From NCBI RefSeq assembly GCF_003202235.1, contig NZ_MASU01000033.1:1-35628 (forward strand): DNA of 35,628 bases. The letters run 5' to 3'. Both the position numbers and the translations under genes were made by a program. The stretch comes from Prauserella flavalba (lineage in GTDB: Bacteria > Actinomycetota > Actinomycetes > Mycobacteriales > Pseudonocardiaceae). Positions 24,454 through 32,708 of this stretch are shown piece by piece (within the stretch, counting starts at the first letter, position 1; each line of letters starts with the position of its first letter). The notes beneath the pieces are model-generated. The model made no database searches and was not told where the DNA came from. It saw only the letters and a list, made by a program, of their open reading frames with translations.

Positions 24454-24823
24454 CTACACCAGGGCGAGCACGAGGATGCCGAACGCGCGGCCGAGGATGC
24501 CAAGCACGATGCCGGTGACGGCGCTGCCCTCGTTGGTCGCCAGGCCTTGTCGCACCTTGCTTACTCCCAGGATGCCGAGGATCAGCGAGATGAGCCGAGC
24601 GGCCACAGCAGCAGTGACATGAGCCCGAGCGTGAGCGCTGCAGTGCCCGTGCCGTTGTCGGGCGCCCGGTACGGGTAGGGATACGGCGCCGCGTGGGGCA
24701 CGGGCGGCGGATAAGCCTGGTACTGCGAGTAGGACTGCTGGTAGGGGACGAGCGGCTGAGGCCCGCTCGGTGGTTGCTGATGGCCGTACTTCTGGCTGGA
24801 TCGGGGAGGTAGGGCTGCGTCAT
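24454..24823 (-). pseudogene. DUF4190-like membrane protein, two frameshifts
   Basis: ATG 24823 gives MTQPYLP; then the register must change near the CTCCCCG tract (24803-24808) to read SSQKYGHQQPPSGPQP, a Pro/Tyr-rich cytosolic tail, and the first membrane helix NGTGTAALTLGLMSLLLWPLG. A second change near 24592-24598 restores LISLILGILGVSKVRQGLAT and the second helix AVTGIVLGILGRAFGILVLA to a TAG at 24454. The composite is a normal DUF4190-type two-helix protein. Start overlaps the stop of the upstream ORF (ATGA). Real decay or sequence errors. Confidence 0.6.
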
Positions 24824-25023
24824 GGCGCTCCTTGGTCGTCTACCAGGCTCTTCGGAGGAATCTCCTGCCGTGTCACCGTTCTTTGCGAGCTGTGGCCGAG
24901 CTGTGACACGGCTCGATCGACCCTGCGCCCAACGGTGACCATCGTCACCGCGACGATCATCGCGGCCTCAGCTCCGACGCGGAAGGCGGTGTCTGCGACC
25001 GCGACGAGCGCGCGCCGCTTCAC
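24820..25023 (-). CDS. Small hypothetical protein (67 aa)
   Basis: GTG 25023 with GGAGG 6 nt upstream: VKRRALVAVADTAFRVGAEA, a weakly hydrophobic stretch AAMIVAVTMVTVG, and a polar C terminus. Stop overlaps the ATG of the DUF4190-like ORF (ATGA), so it is probably cotranscribed with it. A possible upstream 45-codon ORF (25157-25020) ends at its start codon but overlaps an antisense gene remnant. No family recognised. Confidence 0.55.
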   Translation of the reverse strand: MKRRALVAVADTAFRVGAEAAMIVAVTMVTVGRRVDRAVSQLGHSSQRTVTRQEIPPKSLVDDQGAP

Positions 25024-25104
25024 AGACCGCCTCCGTCCAGACCAAAGAACGACTTGACGGGGCTAGAACCACCCGGCGCTGCTGGCGCATCGGAGTCGAT
25101 CCAC

Positions 25105-25280
25105 AGGGAGGCGACGACCGACTTGGTGACCAATGGCTTGTTCGCGACGATGCGCATCCCATCTTCAGCGCCATGGCGCTCGCGTATCTCGGGCTCGCGC
25201 TCATGGCCCCGAGCGTCCTCGCGATCGTTGGCCTTGCCGCTCTCCTGGCGGCAATCGAACTGCAGGTGCGGATCGAAGTA
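25105..25280 (+). pseudogene. Remnant of an isoprenylcysteine-carboxylmethyltransferase-family gene
   Basis: DLVTNGLFATMR (25120-25155), then after a one-base register change in CGCATCCCATC, IFSAMALAYLGLALMAPSVL and AALLAAIELQVRIE. Intact relatives read ..VRNPIF.. and then ..ELQVRVVEEPYL; the copy here stops resembling the family after QVRI and lacks an N terminus. These are integral membrane methyltransferases. Clearly a fragment, with too little left to say what it modified. Confidence 0.6.
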
Positions 25281-25514
25281 TCCGCCCAATCGGAGACGAG
25301 CTGTCTGAGCTTGACCACCGCCAGAGAACGCGACGCGCGGCCAGGTCAAAGAGCGTGGCTGTATCGTGGGCTTGCTCGCTCGGCGAGCACCAACGGAGGC
25401 CACGCCACAGATGGGAAGCCCGCTGGGCGCACCGACAGGTCAGCGGGCGGATGTGCGAGGTGTTACTGGTTGATCAAAGATCGTTGAAACCGACGCAACC
25501 AGGCGGGCGAGCTT

Positions 25515-26375
25515 TCAGCCTAGCTCTTGGCGCAGGGTGAACGTACGTCCGCCGTCGCGGGATGCGTAGATTCCCGTTTCGGTGGCGACGTAGACCTCGG
25601 AGCTGCCGTTCGTGGCGAGGGCTTGCGGTGCGCCGGGTACCTGGCCCGCCGTGGACCACGAGGTGCCGCCGTCCTTGCTGGTGTGCACCCTGCCATCCGG
25701 ATCGATGCCGATAAGGGTGTTCTCGGATGGCCAGTCGAGGAGTAGCAGGAGAGGAGCTTTCGGCATGGTGGCGAAGGTGCGGCCGCCGTCGGTGCTACGC
25801 GCCGGGCCCTCCTCGGTGGTTGCTAGCACGGTGTTCGCGTTGGTGGGGTGGACGGTGAAGTCGGCGAGTGCGATGCTTGCGCGCCGGTCCCAGTTCTGTC
25901 GGTCGCTGGTGACCATGAGCTGCTGGCTCTGGCTGTCGTAGCCGTACACCTGGTTGTGTTTGGCTTCGAGGGCGTGGAAGTCGGCTTGGCCGGATAGCGA
26001 GAGGGGCGCCCACGTCTGCCCCGCGTCGGTGCTTTCGATGAGGCCAAGGTGCGGCGGGAGGTCCTCGTCCGGGGCGGGGTGGCCGCTTCCGAGGAAATGC
26101 CGTGGGCCTACGACGGTGAATCCCATCGTGTCCTGCTGTCGGTCCGCGATCAATTCGGGTTCGCCCTGATCGGGAAGCCGGAACACCCCGTAGTGGCTCG
26201 CGGCGTAGAGAGTGCCGTCGGCGGGGTCGATGCCGAGTCCGTGCACGTGCCCGAGGCTGGGCGGCGCGCCGGGCACGTTGTTCGCCGTCTGCTCGGCGGT
26301 TTGACCGCACGCGGTCAGTGTGGCGGCGGCGATCACAGTCATCACGCCAAGGCGCATCCTGTTGCGCTGTGTCAC
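25515..26375 (-). CDS. F510_1955-family beta-propeller (BNR-type) lipoprotein
   Basis: 286 residues with a lipoprotein signal peptide MRLGVMTVIAAATLTAC (lipobox LTAC; mature Cys about residue 23). The mature part begins GHVHGLGIDPADGTLYAASH and contains Asp-box/BNR-like repeats (STDAGQTWAPL, STDGGRTFATM, SKDGGTSWSTA, SRDGGRTFTLR) of a secreted beta-propeller. GTG 26375 has AAGGAG 10 nt upstream. The same-strand CopZ, CDGSH and NDH-like genes suggest membership of a metal-related locus; F510_1955 proteins are named as glycosylhydrolase-like but no catalytic residues are evident to me. Confidence 0.82.
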   Translation of the reverse strand: MTQRNRMRLGVMTVIAAATLTACGQTAEQTANNVPGAPPSLGHVHGLGIDPADGTLYAASHYGVFRLPDQGEPELIADRQQDTMGFTVVGPRHFLGSGHPAPDEDLPPHLGLIESTDAGQTWAPLSLSGQADFHALEAKHNQVYGYDSQSQQLMVTSDRQNWDRRASIALADFTVHPTNANTVLATTEEGPARSTDGGRTFATMPKAPLLLLLDWPSENTLIGIDPDGRVHTSKDGGTSWSTAGQVPGAPQALATNGSSEVYVATETGIYASRDGGRTFTLRQELG

Positions 26376-26396
26376 CGAGCTGCAACTCCTTCGTCA

Positions 26397-26440
26397 TCTG
26401 CCTCCCCGGACAAAGTGAACTATATAGGTTAGTAGTTTTC
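26397..26440 (-). promoter_or_regulatory. AT-rich promoter-like segment before the lipoprotein gene
   Basis: Minus strand reads TTGCCG near 26440, then ACTACTAACC and TATATAGTTCAC, with TATAGT as a possible -10. It lacks the C-rich spacer element seen before copZ and nuoA, so the lipoprotein gene may have its own control. Spacing is 15-17 bp depending on which hexamer is used. Confidence 0.4.
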
Positions 26441-26476
26441 GGCAATGTTGGGGCGATGCAGAGCTAAGTGTGGCGA

Positions 26477-26511
26477 AGCGGTGGCGCTGGGAGGTTGCCA
26501 GCGCCACCGCT
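26477..26511 (-). terminator. 14-bp perfect stem-loop after the CDGSH gene
   Basis: AGCGGTGGCGCTGG and its exact complement around a 7-nt loop, starting 6 bp after the CDGSH stop. It should end the copZ-CDGSH transcript and separate it from the lipoprotein gene. Confidence 0.75.
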
Positions 26512-26516
26512 GCTGC

Positions 26517-26741
26517 TTAGGTAGACCTTTCGGTGGCGTTGAACCCGTTGCGGGCGTGTGACCCGTCGCAGAACGGCTTCTTCGCCGACATCCCGCAACG
26601 GCACAGCAGGGTCGTGCGCCCTGGACCCAGCTCATAGCTGTTGTTCTCGTGATCGACGAGACGGATAGGGCCCTTGATCTGATAGGGGCCGTTGTCCACC
26701 GCCTTGACCACGATGCGGTCGGAACTTGGTTCGGTGCTCAT
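26517..26741 (-). CDS. CDGSH iron-sulfur domain protein
   Basis: 74-residue single-CDGSH protein. The 2Fe-2S site CRCGMSAKKPFCDGSH shows three Cys and one His ligands in the standard C-x-C-x9-C-x3-H layout. Such small CDGSH proteins are cytosolic electron or cluster carriers. ATG 26741 lies 3 nt after the copZ stop with no independent ribosome site, pointing to translational coupling. With CopZ it suggests handling of copper-damaged iron-sulfur clusters (inference). Confidence 0.92.
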   Translation of the reverse strand: MSTEPSSDRIVVKAVDNGPYQIKGPIRLVDHENNSYELGPGRTTLLCRCGMSAKKPFCDGSHARNGFNATERST

Positions 26742-26744
26742 GGC

Positions 26745-26951
26745 TTACTGGGCGACTTCGTAGCCGGCGTCTGCGATCGCCGCCCGGACGAGCTTGCCGT
26801 CAATTGGGTTGTCGCTGATCACGGTGACTTCACCGGTGGCGATGTCGACATCGACGTCGTTGACGCCGGCTACGCCGGTGACTGCGGTGGTCACCTTGTT
26901 CATGCATCCAGAGCAGGTCATGCCTTTGACGGTGTAGGTGCTCGTGCTCAT
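26745..26951 (-). CDS. CopZ-type heavy-metal-associated (HMA) metallochaperone
   Basis: 68 residues, one HMA domain with the copper-binding motif GMTCSGC near the N terminus and the betaalphabetabetaalphabeta order visible through VNDVDVDIATGEVTVIS and LVRAAIADAGYEVAQ. ATG 26951 has AAGGGA about 6 nt upstream; the longer ORF to 27008 runs into the promoter. It carries Cu(I) to P-type ATPases or regulators in known systems; no CopA ATPase or CsoR gene is in this window. Promoter described separately. Confidence 0.92.
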   Translation of the reverse strand: MSTSTYTVKGMTCSGCMNKVTTAVTGVAGVNDVDVDIATGEVTVISDNPIDGKLVRAAIADAGYEVAQ

Positions 26952-26979
26952 TGATTTCCCTTCGACGGTGGTCAATGGC

Positions 26980-27008
26980 AACTTAACACTACGGGGGTAG
27001 GGTATCAA
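26980..27008 (-). promoter_or_regulatory. copZ promoter with C-rich operator in the spacer
   Basis: On the minus strand: -35 TTGATA (27008-27003), 17-bp spacer, -10 TAAGTT (26985-26980). The element TACCCTACCCCCGTAGTG fills the spacer and touches both hexamers. 15 of its 18 bases match the element in the nuoA-like promoter at 35246-35274. GC-tract operators in this position are typical of CsoR-type metal sensors (established for the family; binding here is inference). Confidence 0.7.
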
Positions 27009-27041
27009 GGGGATTGGCGCGGCCCTGTTTCGGCGGAATGC

Positions 27042-28460
27042 TTAGCTGATGAGGATGTTGCCTTGGAAGACTGCGAGGATCGGGCCGGCGAGGATGCCGA
27101 CGGCGACGGAGGCCGGTGCGGCGAGGTAGGCCGTGGTCGCCGCCCGGGGTTCGGCGTGTTCGATGGTTGTGGGGTTGGAGCGCATGGCGGGCGCGATCCA
27201 TCGGAGGTAATAGAACACGCTGGCGGCGGTGTTGACGGCGGCGAGGACGACCAGCCAGACGAAACCGGCGTCGAAGGCGGCGGTGAAGACGGTGAGCTTG
27301 CCGGCGAACACGCCGGTTGGTGGCGTCCCGACGAGACCGAGCAAACAGATAGTGAGGCCTAGCGCCAGCCAGGGTTGGTGGCGCCGCAGGCCGCTGTAGT
27401 CGGTGAGCGTGCGCGCGCCGGGCAGCGCGCAGACTACCGCGAACGCGCCGAGGTTGGTCACGGCGTAGGCGGCGAGGTAGAGCAGCAGGCTGGGGAGCGC
27501 GAGTGTGCTGCGTCCGGCGGCGGCGACGGCCATCAGGAGATAGCCGATCTGGCTGATAGTGGAGTAGGCGAGCAGGCGGCGTACGTCGCTCTGGAAGAAC
27601 GCCGCGAGGTTGCCCAGAGTCATTGTGGCCGCAGCGAGGACAGCGAACAGAAGTGGCCAGTCGAGTGAGGCCAAGCCTAGTGGAGCGGCGACGAGCCGGT
27701 AGAGCGCCACGGCAGCGCCGATCTTGGGGATGGTGGTGACGATAGCACCGACCGGTGGCCGCGCGCCCTGCGTGACGTCCGGGACCCAGAACTGGGCAGG
27801 CACGGCGCCCGCCTTGAACAGCAGGCTGGCGATGACGGCGATGACGCCGACGGCTGCGGCGGCCGTCGGCGCGTCCGGTATTCCATCGGCGAGCGTGGGG
27901 TAGTCGGTTCCGCCGCTGAGGCCGGTCAGCAGCATGATGCCGAACAGCATGGTGACGCCGAGCAGTGCGCCGAGCAGGTAGAACTTCAGGCCGGCCTCGG
28001 TGCCGGGGGAGTCCTTGGCGAACGCGGCCAGCGCGTAGAGCGGAACACTGGCCAGGAGATAGGCGGCACCGAGCAAGAGAAGGTCGTTGGTACCGGCGAG
28101 GATGACGGTGCCGAGCGCGCTGAGCAGGAGCAGGACGACGAACTCGGTTTCGCGCTTGTGGCTGCGGACGTCCGCAGTCAGGCCGAGCACGAACAGCACG
28201 GACACGAGCACGACGGCCCGGGTGGCGTTGGTGGCGATGTCGACGGAATAGCTGCCTTCGAACACAGCCGTGCTCGGCTCCAGCCAGTCGAGCACAGTGG
28301 ACGCGAGCCCGGCGAGGCAGGCGAGTGCGGCGAGAACATGGATCAGCCACTGGCGTCGGCGGGGCAGGTAGGAGCCGATGAGCAGCCCGAGCACGGCGCT
28401 GGCAGCGAGGAAGATCTCGGGCAGGAGCAGGCCGAGCTCCTGGGTCATCATTCCTTCCAT
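27042..28460 (-). CDS. NuoN-like proton-channel subunit
   Basis: 472-residue polytopic protein of the complex I antiporter-like family. Conserved channel lysines are kept: SLLFKAGAVPAQFWVPDV, TIPKIGAAVALYRL and VFAGKLTVFTAAF. The usual TM5 glutamate (LELLSLPLY in ordinary NuoN) is not seen; the segment reads AYLLASVPLYALAAF. ATG 28460 follows the NuoM stop by 1 nt; ATGs at 28451 and 28448 are alternatives. Last of eight co-oriented NDH-like genes. Loss of the TM5 glutamate may alter proton coupling in this subunit. Confidence 0.88.
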   Translation of the reverse strand: MEGMMTQELGLLLPEIFLAASAVLGLLIGSYLPRRRQWLIHVLAALACLAGLASTVLDWLEPSTAVFEGSYSVDIATNATRAVVLVSVLFVLGLTADVRSHKRETEFVVLLLLSALGTVILAGTNDLLLLGAAYLLASVPLYALAAFAKDSPGTEAGLKFYLLGALLGVTMLFGIMLLTGLSGGTDYPTLADGIPDAPTAAAAVGVIAVIASLLFKAGAVPAQFWVPDVTQGARPPVGAIVTTIPKIGAAVALYRLVAAPLGLASLDWPLLFAVLAAATMTLGNLAAFFQSDVRRLLAYSTISQIGYLLMAVAAAGRSTLALPSLLLYLAAYAVTNLGAFAVVCALPGARTLTDYSGLRRHQPWLALGLTICLLGLVGTPPTGVFAGKLTVFTAAFDAGFVWLVVLAAVNTAASVFYYLRWIAPAMRSNPTTIEHAEPRAATTAYLAAPASVAVGILAGPILAVFQGNILIS

Positions 28461-28461
28461 G

Positions 28462-29949
28462 TCAGCGGCTCACCAGGTCGCCGAGGGTGCGGGCCGCGGG
28501 TTCGATGACGTCGAGTAGGAATCGCGGGAACAGGCCGAGTACGACGGCCAGCACCATCAGCGGCGCGATCGAAATGGTTTCGGGGGCGGTGAGATCGGTG
28601 GTGCCGCCTGCGGCTCGTGGCGGGCCGAGGAAGATGCGCTGGTAGGCGCGGAGGAAGAGGGCCGCGCTGATGAGAATGCCGAGGAAGGCCAAGGCAGTGG
28701 CGACGGGCGTCGCCCCGAGCGAGCCGGTGAAGATCTGGAACTCGGCGATGAAGCCGGAGAACCCAGGCAGCCCCAGGGAGGCGAAGGCTGCGATCGCGGT
28801 GAGCCCGGCGAACCGGGGTGCGCTGGCGGCGAGCCCGCCATAGGAGCCCATGTCGTAGGTGTGTCCCCGTTCGTAGAGGACACCGGCGAGCAGGAACAGC
28901 GCACCGGTGATCAGGCCGTGGCTGACCATCTGCGTGACGGCTCCGGCGACGGCGAGGTCATGGGCCTGTTCGTTCGACGTGGCGATGAGCCCGGCCGCGC
29001 CGATGGCGAGGATGATGTAGCCCATGTGGTTCACGGAGGTGTAGGCGATCATCCGCTTGAAATCGCGTTGCGCCAGCGCTACCAGCGCACCGTAGAGCAC
29101 ACTGAGCACACCCACGATCACGATCACCCAGGCGTAGCGTCGCCACGTGTCGGGCAACAGCGGCATCGCGATGCGCACGAAGCCGTAGGTGCCCAGCTTC
29201 AGCAGGACACCGGCGAGGATCGCGGACCCCGCTGCCGGGGCTTCGGTATGGGCTGGTGGCAGCCACGTGTGGAACGGCACGGTTGGCGTCTTGATCGCCA
29301 GGCCGACGACGAGCGCGAGCAGCACCAGCGTTCCGGCGACGCCCTGTCCTGCCAAGGGGTTCTGTTCAGCAAGCTGGGCGATGTCGAAGGTGTGGGGCTC
29401 GGCGGAGAGGTAGAGCCCGATGAACCCGAGCAGCAGCGCGAGCGAGCCGACGAACGTGTAGAGGAAGAACTTCAGTGCCGCCCGGGCCGCCCCCTTGTGT
29501 CCCCACCCGGCGATGACGAAGTACATACCCACGATGGACAGATCGAAGAAAACGAAGAACAGGATCAGGTCCAGGGAGACGAACAGGCCGAGGCACACCG
29601 TTTCCAGGAAGAGGAACAGCGCGGCGAACGAGCGGATGCGCTGAGTCTGGCGTAGTGAGTAGATCGCACAGGCCAAGAACAGCACGGCGGTGAGCGCCAC
29701 CAGCGGCAGGCTCAGTCCGTCCACGCCGAGGTGATATCCCGAGCTGACGCTGGGGATCCACCGGCGGTTGACCTCGTAGGCGTAGCCCGGTGCCGCGGGG
29801 TCGTAGCCGACCCACACCCCGAGCACGAGGACGAGTTCCACGGCACTGGCGGCGATCCAGGTCCAACGGACCGCGTTGTCGCCGAGCCGTGGGAGGGCCA
29901 GCAACCCGGCGGCGACGGCCACGGGCAAGAACACGATGATGCTGAGCAC
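28462..29949 (-). CDS. NuoM-like proton-channel subunit
   Basis: 495 residues. Start GTG 29949 with GAGGT 5 nt upstream gives VLSIIVFLPVAVAAGLLALP; the larger ORF is antisense noise over the NuoL gene. Channel residues: IKTPTVPFHTWLPPAHTEAP (TM7 Lys), LAGVLLKLGTYGFVRI (TM8 Lys) and LGLPGFSGFIAEF (TM12 Glu). The TM5 position that is Glu in standard NuoM is Asp here (VFFDLSIVGMYFVI). Otherwise normal in length and layout. Second of the three antiporter-like subunits of this locus. Confidence 0.93.
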   Translation of the reverse strand: MLSIIVFLPVAVAAGLLALPRLGDNAVRWTWIAASAVELVLVLGVWVGYDPAAPGYAYEVNRRWIPSVSSGYHLGVDGLSLPLVALTAVLFLACAIYSLRQTQRIRSFAALFLFLETVCLGLFVSLDLILFFVFFDLSIVGMYFVIAGWGHKGAARAALKFFLYTFVGSLALLLGFIGLYLSAEPHTFDIAQLAEQNPLAGQGVAGTLVLLALVVGLAIKTPTVPFHTWLPPAHTEAPAAGSAILAGVLLKLGTYGFVRIAMPLLPDTWRRYAWVIVIVGVLSVLYGALVALAQRDFKRMIAYTSVNHMGYIILAIGAAGLIATSNEQAHDLAVAGAVTQMVSHGLITGALFLLAGVLYERGHTYDMGSYGGLAASAPRFAGLTAIAAFASLGLPGFSGFIAEFQIFTGSLGATPVATALAFLGILISAALFLRAYQRIFLGPPRAAGGTTDLTAPETISIAPLMVLAVVLGLFPRFLLDVIEPAARTLGDLVSR

Positions 29950-29974
29950 GCCTACCTCACGTTCGATCCGGTGT

Positions 29975-31828
29975 TCATCCGAGCACCACCAGCAGGACAA
30001 CGAGCGCGGCGAGGGCCACGATGGCCTGCGCGTAATAGTGATGGAGCTGGCCGGTCTGGGGGCGCCGGGCCGACCGTCCCAAGCGGCGGAAACCGTGGGC
30101 GACCGCGCGGACGGCGCCGTCGACGGACCACTCGACGCGGGCGTCGACCGCGCGCGCCACTGAGGAGCCCACCGCGACCGCGGCGCGCACGCCGCCGTCG
30201 ATGACCCGGTCGTCGAACCGGGCCAGCGCGACGGCGGCGGCCTTGGTCGGCGCCGCGACCAGGCTGCGTGCCGCCGCCTCGAGCCCGAGCCATCCAGCCC
30301 ATGGTTCGCGTGCCGGGACGTCTCCGCGACGGCGGACGACCGCGGCAACAGCGCCCGCGGTGGCCAGGGCGACGACCGCGGAAACCAGCAGCTCCCACCA
30401 CGCCGCGGCTGCCTCGTCGGTCGTGGAGACGAAGCGGGCGAAGGATTCCCAGACGGCGGGGACGGCGAGCACACCCAGGGCGGCCGCCCCGGCGGCGAGC
30501 GGTGGCAGCGCGCTGCGCTGCCACGCATTGACCCGGCCGGTGGCGCGCTGCTCGACGTGCCCCGCCGCGCCAGGATCGGGAGCTGACCACACGATCGCCA
30601 CGGCACGACCGGCATAGGCGGCGCTGAGCGCCGCGGCGCCGAGCCCGACCAGATACAGCGGCGTGGCGTCCCGGAGTGCTACGGCGAGCACGTGGTCCTT
30701 GGTCGCCCAGATCGACAAGGGCGGGATCCCGGCCAGCGTCACGGCTCCGGCGGTGAAGGTCACGCCGACGACCGGGTACCGACGGGCGACGCCGCGAAGT
30801 GCTAGCAGGTTTTTGGTGCCCAATGCGGTCAGCCACGCCCCAGCGGCGAGGAACAGCAGGCTTTTGGTCAGCGCGTGCGCCACGAGCTGTCCGCTCCCGG
30901 CGGCGACCCCGCCCGCTCCTGCGGCGAACACCATGAATCCGACCTGGGCGCAAGTGGAGGCGGCCAGCAGTTGCTTGAGATCGCTCTGCACCACGGCCAC
31001 GGCCCCAAGCGCCAACGCGGTCAGGGCGCCGGTCCACGCCACCAGCACACTCGCCCACGGGGTGGCACCGAGTAGCGGCTCCAGGCGCAGCAACAGGTAG
31101 GCGCCGGCGGCGACCATCGTTGCCGAGTGCAAGAGGGCGGACACGGGGCTGGGGCCGTCCATGGCGCGAGACAGCCAGAAGCTGAACGGCAGCTGGGCCG
31201 ACTTGCCGAGCGCCGCCAGCACCACACCCGCGGCCACGACGTCCCGCCACCCGTCCGGCAACCCGGCCAGCTCGTCGAGGGCGAGCGCGCCCGCGCCGCC
31301 GGCGAGTGCCGCTCCCGCCGCCAGGTAGAGCCCGAGGTCGGCGGAGCGGGTGGTCAAGAACGCCACCGTGCCCGAACTGGCCCGCCGGGACTCCCGCCAC
31401 CAGAAACCGATGAGCGCGTACGAGGCCGCGCCCATCACCTCCCATGCCATCAGCAGCGTGACCAGCGTCGTGGCGGTGACCGTCACCAACATGGCTCCGG
31501 CGAAGAGCAACATGAACCCGAAGAACCGCGCCCGCGCCTCCTCCGGGCCGAATTCCCCGACGGCGAAGATCAGCACCGCAAGTAGCACGACGGAGACGAT
31601 GATGACCATGACCGCGGAAAGGCCGTCGACCCCCAGGCCGAACGACACACCTTCCACATAGGACGCCGTGACCGCCGGGCGTTGGGCGGTCACGATGGCC
31701 GACAGCGCCAGCGTCAGCGCCGCCGCGGCGATCGCGCCGGGCACGGCGAGCGAATCCGCGCGCCTGCCACACACCAGCAGCAGGCTGCCGACCGCCAGTG
31801 GAACTCCGATCAGGAACCACAGCGTCAT
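29975..31828 (-). CDS. NuoL-like proton-channel subunit
   Basis: 617 residues, with the long C-terminal extension of NuoL. TM5 glutamate retained (LLMAWEVMGAASYALIGFWW), TM7 lysine retained (ALGKSAQLPFSFWLSRAMDG) but the usual PFHxWL histidine is Ser, TM8 block SALLHSATMVAAGAYLLLRL normal, and HALTKSLLFLAAGAW retained. ATG 31828 lies 3 nt after the NuoK stop. Could also be compared with MrpA/DabB-like proteins, but the position in an A-H-J-K-L-M-N run makes NuoL the best name. Confidence 0.93.
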   Translation of the reverse strand: MTLWFLIGVPLAVGSLLLVCGRRADSLAVPGAIAAAALTLALSAIVTAQRPAVTASYVEGVSFGLGVDGLSAVMVIIVSVVLLAVLIFAVGEFGPEEARARFFGFMLLFAGAMLVTVTATTLVTLLMAWEVMGAASYALIGFWWRESRRASSGTVAFLTTRSADLGLYLAAGAALAGGAGALALDELAGLPDGWRDVVAAGVVLAALGKSAQLPFSFWLSRAMDGPSPVSALLHSATMVAAGAYLLLRLEPLLGATPWASVLVAWTGALTALALGAVAVVQSDLKQLLAASTCAQVGFMVFAAGAGGVAAGSGQLVAHALTKSLLFLAAGAWLTALGTKNLLALRGVARRYPVVGVTFTAGAVTLAGIPPLSIWATKDHVLAVALRDATPLYLVGLGAAALSAAYAGRAVAIVWSAPDPGAAGHVEQRATGRVNAWQRSALPPLAAGAAALGVLAVPAVWESFARFVSTTDEAAAAWWELLVSAVVALATAGAVAAVVRRRGDVPAREPWAGWLGLEAAARSLVAAPTKAAAVALARFDDRVIDGGVRAAVAVGSSVARAVDARVEWSVDGAVRAVAHGFRRLGRSARRPQTGQLHHYYAQAIVALAALVVLLVVLG

Positions 31829-31831
31829 GTC

Positions 31832-32137
31832 TTAGCCCTTCAGATCCGCGGCCATGTCGGTCATGTCCACGTCTCTGGCCCGGAACACCGCTGTTGTCAC
31901 GGCAAACCCGGCCGCCATCTCGATCGCCATCGCTGTGATGGCCAGGACAATGACCACCTGCCCGTCCGGGCGATCGAGCGCGGTGAAGTACCAGAACGCC
32001 GCGCCACCCACGATCACGGCGTTGATCATCAACTCAAGGCCCATCATGATCATGACGATGGACTGCTGGGAGAGCGCACCGTAGAGGCCGACGCTGAACA
32101 GTGCGGCCGCGAGTAGCAAATACTCTTGCAGACTCAC
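31832..32137 (-). CDS. NuoK-like subunit
   Basis: 101 residues, three helices. Both buried glutamates of the family are present: MGLELMINAVIVGG in TM2 and ITAMAIEMAAGFAV in TM3, so the E-channel relay through this subunit looks intact. GTG 32137 has GGAGG 9 nt upstream and overlaps the NuoJ stop (GTGA). No anomaly beyond a polar C-terminal end. Confidence 0.93.
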   Translation of the reverse strand: MSLQEYLLLAAALFSVGLYGALSQQSIVMIMMGLELMINAVIVGGAAFWYFTALDRPDGQVVIVLAITAMAIEMAAGFAVTTAVFRARDVDMTDMAADLKG

Positions 32138-32697
32138 CTGCCGACACCTCCTCGAACGGGGTCGTCGGGGCGATCGCGATCCAGCCGGTCGCCGTAGCGG
32201 TCGTAGCGGCCCCGGTGTGTGGCCAGGACGACCGTGGCGACGATCGTGGCGAACAGGGCGAGCCCAAGAACTATCATCATCAGCATCTTCGGCCCCATCA
32301 GCGCCTCACCCAGCGCCATAGTCGGATCCTCGGGCTGCGGCGCGGACGATGTGGGCCAGTCGATGAGGTAGATCCCGGTCGCCAGAACCGCGAAAGTGCC
32401 GATGGCGATCGCCAGCGAACCCTTCTGGTTGTGCACCATGGTCATCGGCATCAGCCCGGCGGGATTCATCATGTACATCAACATGAAGACAACCATGATG
32501 ACCATCTCCATGATCATCATGAGGATGACCAGGATGCCGAGATATGTCAGGTCCACGAGCAGCACGGTCCCGGCTGCGAAGAGGAACGACGCCAGGAGCG
32601 CGAACGTCGCGCGGGCCATTGAGTCGACGCGAAACACCGCGACGCCGGTGACCACCGATCCGGCCGCGCACAACCAGAACACGAACTCACGCCACAT
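32134..32697 (-). CDS. NuoJ-like subunit
   Basis: 187 residues. MWREFVFWLCAAGSVVTGVA starts the protein; the Met-rich TM3 LVILMMIMEMVIMVVFMLMY corresponds to the pi-bulge helix region of NuoJ, and a later helix is KMLMMIVLGLALFATIVATV. The unusual number of methionines (many in TM3 and TM4) may be structural or might hint at Cu(I) exposure; that is speculation. ATG 32697 has GGAGG about 6 nt upstream; the ORF could be extended but without a site. Confidence 0.88.
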   Translation of the reverse strand: MWREFVFWLCAAGSVVTGVAVFRVDSMARATFALLASFLFAAGTVLLVDLTYLGILVILMMIMEMVIMVVFMLMYMMNPAGLMPMTMVHNQKGSLAIAIGTFAVLATGIYLIDWPTSSAPQPEDPTMALGEALMGPKMLMMIVLGLALFATIVATVVLATHRGRYDRYGDRLDRDRPDDPVRGGVGR

Positions 32698-32708
32698 CGA
32701 GCACCTCC

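Noticed and set aside
25020-25403. Minus-strand ORF over the methyltransferase remnant
   Set aside because: Only the last 45 codons (ATG 25157) could be real; most of the frame is antisense to a recognisable gene fragment on the other strand.
28462-30615. A 717-residue NuoM with a long N-terminal extension
   Set aside because: The first 222 residues are antisense-like shadow over the NuoL gene; GTG 29949 with a ribosome site starts the conserved part.
29975-31828. Mrp antiporter or DabAB inorganic-carbon system
   Set aside because: No MrpC-G or DUF2309 (DabA) partner is present; NuoA, H, J, K neighbours fit a complex-I-like assembly.
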